Shown piece after piece: positions 52,093-57,467 of a stretch of DNA of 57,467 nucleotides; the stretch's first letter is position 1; every line of letters begins with the position of its first letter. Source of the DNA: Cacconaster sp045641345 (GTDB lineage: Bacteria > Bacteroidota > Bacteroidia > Bacteroidales > UBA932); the NCBI GenBank assembly GCA_045641345.1, contig JAZUGR010000028.1, positions 1-57,467 of the forward strand, in the 5' to 3' direction. The notes under the pieces were generated by a model. That model worked only from the letters and a program-made list of their open reading frames with translations, was not told where the DNA came from and searched no databases. The position numbers and the translations under genes are program-made.

Positions 52093-54729
52093 CTAAATGA
52101 AATCGAGCGATTCCGCCTCAATCCAGCCCTGCCGCCCGTCCGAAAGTTCAATTTTCAGCCACTGTCCCAGATTGTCAAGCACTTTGACGGTGGTTCCCTC
52201 GTGAAGCACGAAAATCGATTTGCCGGCATCGCCGGGCGAACTCCTGACAGTGGCCACCGGTTGAAGTATCACTGCGCCATCCTGACGGAGGGCGGCTCCT
52301 TTTTCATCAAGCGAGAATGCCGTCGCCCCTATTGCGAGGGCAAACATCACGCAGGCAAGCGTAAAAGATGCCCTGCGGCCGCTTTCCAAGCGGAAATACT
52401 TGAAACCGAGCATCAGCGCTGCAGTCAATGCCATCAGGCAGAGAGCCACCACGGCCCAGCCGTCTGCCGGAAGGAGATACTCCGCCTTCCCGATCCAGGT
52501 CACAAGCACGAATTGCGGGATCTCGTCAATCTTGTCGAGGGTGAATTCCCTGGCCACTGCCACGTTATGCAATGCATCACCGTGCGAAGGATCCATCTTG
52601 AGGCATCTTTCGTAGTATAGGATTGCATGCGGATTGTCGCCGGTCTTGAACCAGCAGTTCGCTATGTTGTAGTAAAGGTCGGGCGAGACGAGGCCCATAT
52701 CCTCTATTGCCTTGTATGTCGCGAGAGCCTGCACATAGTCTCCCGCCGTGTACTGCGCGGAGGCCTCATCCCACAGGGAGCCGGCCTCTGCGGCAGATGC
52801 GTTCGCTGCGGCGCACAATGAGAGCAGTGCGACCACAGTGCCGCAGACAGCCTTTCGTTTCACTGATTTCCTTTTCACCTTTCCTTCAAGAGATGATATG
52901 ACACTTATGGCTTCATTATACAGGCCCTCCTTCTCTTCACGACCCGTTTCAGGCGCATACCTTGCGAACTCGCATGCATCTATTATATGCAAAAGAGAGT
53001 CGATGAGAGGCTGGTCCACTCCGGCATCAAGCAGGGAGGATGAGATTGCATCCTTCGACAGATCGGCCGGCGGGATGGAAAGCTTGTCGGATACATACCC
53101 CATCACAGCCTTGTGAAGTTCTTCGTAATAGGCGCTGTTTAGGGATTTCTTCAAATAATCGCCGGCCACCTTAAGACGGCCCCGGGCCATCTTGTTGGCC
53201 TTTCTGTTACGCGAGCCGACAACGTCGCGGCGACGGACCTCTATCCTGCGCAAAGCGCGCGATGCGACGAAGAATGCAGCAATTATGGCGGCGGCCAGAC
53301 CCCAGAACAGAGCCGAGCCGGCAAAGAACCTGCCTTTGACGCCCAATCCGGAATTCGAGGTGACGATGAACCTGATATCTTCGGCCAGGTTCTTGACCCC
53401 GTGTCTCGACACGCCGGGAGTGACCACTCCGCCGCCATCCACTTCCTCTCCCTTGGCCACCGTAATCCTGGTTTCAGCCGAAACCAGAGTAGCGTACCGT
53501 CCCTTGTTTATGTCATAATAGGAATACTGCACGGCGGGAATGGTGAATTCTCCGTGACTGCGCGGGATGAAGGGGAATTCGAACGTCTTGGTTCCGGAAG
53601 TGCCGTCGGAGGAGATGCTCTCGGCAGTCTTGACGTCATACACCTCGAAATCGGGAGGGAAGTCCAGATGGGGAGCCTCCAGCATGGATATATTGCCACG
53701 ACCCGTAATCTTGACTATGATGGATGCGGCCTCGTGTGATTTAAGGTCCTCCCTGCTCTGCTCCACGCTCATCTTGAAGTCGCCGACTCCGCCGCAGAAC
53801 GAAATCGGAGCCCCGGAGGGCAGGGTCTTGACATTGACCACCACCTCGGGAGTGGAAAGACGCTTGCGCACCGTCTGATATGAATCGAAGAAGCTGTCGA
53901 AGAACGAACTCGGAGAGGGATTGCTGCTCAAAAGCCTGACAAGACACACCATCTCGGCCGGTTCGATGACCACCCTTCCGGTGTGCTGTGGAATCAACAT
54001 ATACTTGCGGAGAAGCGCCGAATTGTAGATTACGCCCCCCACGTTCTCCCTGTTGAACTCGATATTCTGCGGGCTGGCCGTCTCCTTGCTCCAGAAACCG
54101 TCGAACGAAGGGAACTTCACGTCCTCGAAACCCTCTATGTCGGTGCGGGTATAAAGCTTGAGCGTCGCTGTCAGAGGCTCACCCTTGACAACGCTCGACT
54201 TGTTGACGGTAAGGCTGAGGAACACGTCCTTGCCCGAAACCTTCTGTGCGGCAGCGGACGTACCTGCCCCCTGCCTTGCCCCGGAGGAGGCTGCATTGCC
54301 GGCATTTTCCTGCGACTGCGGATCCTGCACGTTTGCAGCGGAGGATGACGCGTCACCCACGACTTCGATGGTGAAGGCTCCGGTGGTGTATTCAGTCTTG
54401 CCTATCACCGCCGTAGCTGCAGGCAGGGAGAACTTGCCCGCCTTCACGGCCTGGACTATGAAAGTGCGGGTTTCCTGATGCGTGGATGTACGCTTGCCGT
54501 TTATTATGCTTGTGCTCGACATCGATCCGGCCTGCGGACCCCACAGGATGGTGAAATTCTCCGAACCGGGCCAGTTGAAATCGCTCATCTTTCCGTCGGC
54601 CGTGAACACAATCCTGAAATTCTCATCGGTCGACACCACGCTTGGAGAGTCCACCGTAAGTGAGTTCTGGGCAAAGGCCGCTGCCGCCGGGCATATGGAC
54701 AACAATAATAATATACAGATTCGTTTCAT
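52093..54729 (-). CDS. batD: BatD-BatE fusion protein (aerotolerance operon)
   Basis: The ATG at 54729 begins a signal peptide (ending AFAQ); a longer frame overlaps batC. The 878-residue product has BatD-type beta domains (about 25-490), a membrane helix, and a cytoplasmic helical region (YEELHKAVMGYVSDKL). A former BatE signal sequence is now an internal helix (AVCGTVVALLSLCAAANA). Two TPRs follow (GDYVQALATYKAIED, YYNIANCWFKTGDNPHAILYYERCL), then two membrane helices and an SH3 domain at the end (ATVRSSPGDAGKSIFVL). Separate BatD (about 600 aa) and BatE (about 250 aa) are usual. The Bat proteins support oxygen tolerance. Confidence 0.88.
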   Translation of the reverse strand: MKRICILLLLSICPAAAAFAQNSLTVDSPSVVSTDENFRIVFTADGKMSDFNWPGSENFTILWGPQAGSMSSTSIINGKRTSTHQETRTFIVQAVKAGKFSLPAATAVIGKTEYTTGAFTIEVVGDASSSAANVQDPQSQENAGNAASSGARQGAGTSAAAQKVSGKDVFLSLTVNKSSVVKGEPLTATLKLYTRTDIEGFEDVKFPSFDGFWSKETASPQNIEFNRENVGGVIYNSALLRKYMLIPQHTGRVVIEPAEMVCLVRLLSSNPSPSSFFDSFFDSYQTVRKRLSTPEVVVNVKTLPSGAPISFCGGVGDFKMSVEQSREDLKSHEAASIIVKITGRGNISMLEAPHLDFPPDFEVYDVKTAESISSDGTSGTKTFEFPFIPRSHGEFTIPAVQYSYYDINKGRYATLVSAETRITVAKGEEVDGGGVVTPGVSRHGVKNLAEDIRFIVTSNSGLGVKGRFFAGSALFWGLAAAIIAAFFVASRALRRIEVRRRDVVGSRNRKANKMARGRLKVAGDYLKKSLNSAYYEELHKAVMGYVSDKLSIPPADLSKDAISSSLLDAGVDQPLIDSLLHIIDACEFARYAPETGREEKEGLYNEAISVISSLEGKVKRKSVKRKAVCGTVVALLSLCAAANASAAEAGSLWDEASAQYTAGDYVQALATYKAIEDMGLVSPDLYYNIANCWFKTGDNPHAILYYERCLKMDPSHGDALHNVAVAREFTLDKIDEIPQFVLVTWIGKAEYLLPADGWAVVALCLMALTAALMLGFKYFRLESGRRASFTLACVMFALAIGATAFSLDEKGAALRQDGAVILQPVATVRSSPGDAGKSIFVLHEGTTVKVLDNLGQWLKIELSDGRQGWIEAESLDFI

Positions 54730-54739
54730 ATCGAAATTC

Positions 54740-55522
54740 CTACCAATTCTTCTCTTTCTGTCTTGACTGGAAAAGGAGCGCCTTCTCTTTCTTGACCTTG
54801 TCCTGAGTGTCATTCTCCTTGTCCTGGATAGCCTGCAGCATCTGCTGGGCATCCTGCTGGCTTATCTTGGGCTGTGGCGCCTGAGGATTCTGCCGGGGCT
54901 GCTGCCGGTCATCGTTCCGGTCCTGATTCTGATCGTCGTTCTGATCCTTATCTTGATTCCGGTCTTGTTTTTGGTCCTGATTTTGGTCCTGATTCTGATC
55001 CTGATTCTGGTTCTGGTCCTGATTCTGATCCTGGTTCTGGTCGTTGTTCTGGTCGTTGTTCTGGTTCTGCTGCTGATCCTGCTGGTCCTGCTGATTCTGC
55101 AGCATCTTCTGGGCGTATGCCAGATTCGCCTTGGTCTCCATATCCGAGGGATTGCGGCGCAAGGCGTTCTTATATGCCTCGACGGCACCCTGATAGTTCT
55201 TCTGTGCAAGAAGGGAATTGCCCATATTGTGGAAAAGCGAAGATGCGTCCCCGGTCAGGGCAAGGGAGTCCTTCATCGCTCCGAAAGCCTTGTCGGCCTC
55301 CGCAAAATTCCCCATACGGTAATAGGTATTCCCGAGATTGTAATAGGCCTCGCACGAAAGGCTGTCGGCCACTATCGCCTTTTTGTAGTCTATTTCAGCT
55401 TCCTGATACTTCTCCTTCCCGAAGCGGCGGTTGCCATTCCGCAGACTTCTCCGCTCATTCTGAGCAGAGGCCGAGGCGATGCACAGCAACAGAAGAAGCG
55501 AGGCTGTAAAGAATCTTTTCAT
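54740..55522 (-). CDS. batC: BatC tetratricopeptide protein with a Q/N/D repeat tail
   Basis: The 260-residue product has a signal peptide (ending SASAQ) and three TPRs (KEKYQEAEIDYKKAI, CEAYYNLGNTYYRMGNFAEA, LFHNMGNSLLAQKNYQGAVEAY). A stretch of about 60 residues made almost only of Gln, Asn and Asp follows, then a Gln/Pro-rich end. It probably works as a scaffold with BatB in the periplasm. The start overlaps the batB stop by four bases (ATGA), and the batD-batE gene is 10 bases downstream. Confidence 0.9.
   Translation of the reverse strand: MKRFFTASLLLLLCIASASAQNERRSLRNGNRRFGKEKYQEAEIDYKKAIVADSLSCEAYYNLGNTYYRMGNFAEADKAFGAMKDSLALTGDASSLFHNMGNSLLAQKNYQGAVEAYKNALRRNPSDMETKANLAYAQKMLQNQQDQQDQQQNQNNDQNNDQNQDQNQDQNQNQDQNQDQNQDQKQDRNQDKDQNDDQNQDRNDDRQQPRQNPQAPQPKISQQDAQQMLQAIQDKENDTQDKVKKEKALLFQSRQKEKNW
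54915..55100 (-). repeat. Imperfect short tandem repeat encoding Gln-Asn-Asp-Gln units in batC
   Basis: Read on the minus strand the codons CAG/CAA, AAT/AAC and GAT/GAC recur in units of 6 and 12 bases (QNQD-type). On + it appears as runs of CTGATTCTG/CTGGTCCTG. The unit changes by single bases, so slippage would usually add or drop whole residue pairs without a frameshift. Confidence 0.85.
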
Positions 55523-56535
55523 ACAGTTTCCTCCTTTCTGAAGATATTGCGCCCGCTGCCGGTTTCGGGCACAATGAAACCGAGTATGAACAGCAGCAGC
55601 GCCATAGCGAGGAAATACATATACTGTTCATTGTAATCCTCGAACACCACCGACTGGAATTCCTCCTTGTCCATACGGTGTATATTGTCGATTATAGGGT
55701 TCAGTCCGAACTCCGTATTGCCGGCGCGGACATATTCTCCTCCGGCTGCCCCGGCTATTTCACGCAGAATCCCCTCATCGAGCTTTGAGACGACTATGTT
55801 GCCGTCCTTGTCCTTGAGAAGCTCGCCGTCAACCGGGATGGGCTTGCCCGAGGGCGAACCTACACCGATGCCGTATATGCGGATACCCTCCTCCGCAATG
55901 CTCTTCGCCACATCAAGGACATCACCCTCGTGGTCCTCGCCATCGGTTATGAGGACTATCGCCCTGCTCTTCTGGCTCTGCGAGCTGAAACTGCGTGCGC
56001 AGGTGGAGATTGCATCAGCCAAAGCCGTGCCCTGCACGGGGACGGATTGGGTATTGATAGTCTTGAGAAACACTTTCGCCGAGACGTAGTCAGTAGTTAT
56101 CGGCAACTGCACGAACGACTGTCCTGCAAAGACCACAAGGCCCACGCGGTCTCCCGCGAGTTTGTCGACAAGCCTGGAGATGGCAAGTTTGGAACGTTCC
56201 AGACGGTTGGGGGAGTAATCCTCGGCAAGCATCGAGTTCGACACGTCGAGAGCTATCATCACCTCGACCCCCTTGCTTTCCCTTTCGGCCAGACGCGCAC
56301 CCATCTGGGGCCGCGACAATGCTATGCACAGGAAAAACCACCCTGCGGCAAAAAGCGACACCTTGAGCCATTTCCTTCCGGTGGAGGCATTGGGCATAAG
56401 CCGACCCACAAGAGCTGGATCACCTACCTTTTCAATCCGCCTGCGGCGCAGCCGGAGCGAAATCCTGCAGGCGACGAAAAACAGCGGAATCAATATGAGA
56501 AGCAGCAGATATGCCGGTTGTGCAATATGTATCAT
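55519..56535 (-). CDS. batB: BatB, von Willebrand factor A membrane protein
   Basis: The 338-residue protein has N-terminal membrane helices (LLLILIPLFFVACR and VSLFAAGWFFLCIAL) and a VWA domain. The complete MIDAS is DVSNS, the distal Thr is in VQGTALADAI and the Asp in ITDGEDHEG. A C-terminal membrane helix follows (YFLAMALLLFILGFIVP). BatA and BatB form a membrane complex in the aerotolerance system. The start shares one base with the batA stop (TAATG on the minus strand), and the stop overlaps batC. Confidence 0.95.
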   Translation of the reverse strand: MIHIAQPAYLLLLILIPLFFVACRISLRLRRRRIEKVGDPALVGRLMPNASTGRKWLKVSLFAAGWFFLCIALSRPQMGARLAERESKGVEVMIALDVSNSMLAEDYSPNRLERSKLAISRLVDKLAGDRVGLVVFAGQSFVQLPITTDYVSAKVFLKTINTQSVPVQGTALADAISTCARSFSSQSQKSRAIVLITDGEDHEGDVLDVAKSIAEEGIRIYGIGVGSPSGKPIPVDGELLKDKDGNIVVSKLDEGILREIAGAAGGEYVRAGNTEFGLNPIIDNIHRMDKEEFQSVVFEDYNEQYMYFLAMALLLFILGFIVPETGSGRNIFRKEETV

Positions 56536-57467
56536 TATGGCAGCCTCCTCAATACAAACAATTTGATGATGAATGCCGACAGCAGGGCAATCATTGCCAA
56601 CAGGGCATAACGCATATACAGCTCACTATAGATAGGAAAACTGTCGACAGTCGTGCGGCTCTTTTCCATATCGTTGATCTCGCCGTAAATTTCGAGCAGC
56701 TTGGTATTGTCCGTCGCCCTGAAATATTTGCCGCCGGTCTTGTCGGCGATATCCTGCAGCAGAGCCTCGTCTATCTCGACCTTCACCTGCTGCATCTCCA
56801 CTCCCCACGGAGTCATTACCGGATACGGTGCGGTTCCCATTGCACCTACGCCGATCGTATAGACCCTTATGTTGTACGTACGCGCTATCTCGGCCGCCAT
56901 CGAGGGTGAAATCTCACCACGATTGTTCACTCCGTCGGTAAGGAGAATCACGACCTTGCTCTTCGCATCGCTGTCCTTCAAACGCGCCACGGCCGTGGCA
57001 AGGCCGTTGCCTATGGCGGTACCATCCTCGATGAGATCCGTCTGCACCTCCTTCATGAGGTTGATGAGCGTCGAGCGGTCGGTGGTAAGAGGGCACTGCG
57101 TGAAACTCTCACCGGCAAAAACCACTATACCCATCCTGTCCCCGGGCCTCTGGGATATGAACTCTATGGCAATGTCCTTGGCGGCGCTGATGCGGTCCGG
57201 CTTGAAGTCCCTTGCAAGCATACTTGTCGAAACATCCATCGCAAGCATTATGTCAATACCTTCTGTATCAATCCTTTCCATCTCGGAAGATGACCTTGGT
57301 CTTGCCAGGGCAACAACAATCATCGCAAGGGCGACAAGCCGGCAAGCAAACGGCAGATGTCTCAGAACGGACATCACCGAAGCGCCGGAAGAAGTCCACT
57401 GGGAGGAAGAAGAAACCTCCACCTGAGGATTCCGCCCTTTCAACTCCTTCCAGACGTAATGCGCCAG
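56535..57467 (-). CDS. batA: BatA, von Willebrand factor A membrane protein (5' end outside window)
   Basis: The frame is open to the end of the window, with no stop or convincing start, so the first residues are missing. The visible 310 residues include a membrane helix (LPFACRLVALAMIVVALA) and a VWA domain with the MIDAS motif DVSTS, the Thr in EDGTAIGNGLATAV and the Asp in LLTDGVNNRG. A C-terminal membrane helix follows (YALLAMIALLSAFIIKL). It is the batA member of the operon. The usual upstream genes, DUF58 and MoxR, would lie beyond the window. Confidence 0.93.
   Translation of the reverse strand: MAHYVWKELKGRNPQVEVSSSSQWTSSGASVMSVLRHLPFACRLVALAMIVVALARPRSSSEMERIDTEGIDIMLAMDVSTSMLARDFKPDRISAAKDIAIEFISQRPGDRMGIVVFAGESFTQCPLTTDRSTLINLMKEVQTDLIEDGTAIGNGLATAVARLKDSDAKSKVVILLTDGVNNRGEISPSMAAEIARTYNIRVYTIGVGAMGTAPYPVMTPWGVEMQQVKVEIDEALLQDIADKTGGKYFRATDNTKLLEIYGEINDMEKSRTTVDSFPIYSELYMRYALLAMIALLSAFIIKLFVLRRLP

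Noticed and set aside
54915..55100. Possible CRISPR-like or non-coding repeat array
   Set aside because: Units are 6-12 bases without spacers and lie in frame within batC, so it is a coding repeat.
54953..55636. Open frame on + that looks like a very hydrophobic membrane protein
   Set aside because: It is the reverse complement of the Gln/Asn/Asp repeat of batC; Leu/Val/Ile runs arise automatically from that.

Overview
The window is a gene-dense stretch of a Bacteroidales chromosome. The evidence is a SusC/SusD pair, promoters of the Bacteroidetes type (TTTG, about 19-20 nt, TAnnTTTG), few Shine-Dalgarno sites, the Bat (aerotolerance) operon, N-terminal lipoboxes followed by acidic or Ser-rich residues, and a sodium-pumping methylmalonyl-CoA decarboxylase operon typical of succinate/propionate fermenters. 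The bulk is moderately GC-rich with C-ending codons, which would fit Rikenellaceae (Alistipes-like) or a related high-GC Bacteroidales lineage. This placement is an inference from composition, not a species identification.

Layout. Bases 1-3046 hold the 3' part of pyruvate phosphate dikinase, a small unknown gene and a DUF368 (PopT-type) undecaprenyl-phosphate translocase, all on +. A small exported protein and a tRNA-Arg(UCU) follow on -. Bases 3834-8823 are a SusC/SusD outer-membrane uptake pair with its own promoter and terminator, but no enzyme genes. A patatin/beta-barrel protein, a ClpB lacking its N domain, an exported bleomycin-hydrolase-type peptidase, PssA, RecF and a DUF721 protein follow (8931-17101). 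A new promoter at 17109-17140 starts a run of TPR protein, YebC, methylmalonyl-CoA epimerase, and the four subunits of the decarboxylase (17164-23183). In this run the gamma-type subunit carries a lamin-tail domain outside the membrane. A three-gene ABC importer of the iron/B12/haem class follows (23287-26235).

Bases 26236-28560 form an AT-rich islet. It holds a lipase-like lipoprotein with a textbook promoter, a perfect 24-bp palindrome, a strong hairpin, an apparent gene remnant and a small lipoprotein. It looks like acquired or accessory DNA. Housekeeping genes then resume: a DUF4410-like protein and a D-aminoacylase-type amidohydrolase on -, an unknown gene coupled to pgeF on +, adenine deaminase with a queuosine-precursor transporter on -, and a large M16 zinc protease on -. 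Divergent from the protease is a DUF1573 protein / MeaB / 10-TM metal exporter operon on +.

Bases 41055-43379 hold a 2[4Fe-4S] ferredoxin, rubrerythrin, a small outer-membrane barrel and an alpha/beta hydrolase. The end of the hydrolase gene overlaps, in antisense, a small HTH regulator that closes an NfeD-flotillin operon read on -. A tripartite RND efflux operon with a trailing small-molecule-kinase-like gene (45611-52019) and the Bat operon (batA, batB, batC and a batD-batE fusion; 52093-57467, batA cut by the window edge) complete the minus-strand half.

The genes fit an anaerobic fermenter that makes propionate with sodium pumping, using Mce, Mmd and MeaB, and that tolerates some oxygen through Bat, rubrerythrin and ferredoxin. 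I see no CRISPR array, no intact insertion sequence, no integrase and no rRNA. No complete unknown defence or signalling system is evident. The most unusual items are the lamin-tail/OadG fusion, the shortened ClpB, the AT-rich islet with its palindrome, and the flotillin-HTH operon with its promoter hairpin and antisense overlap.
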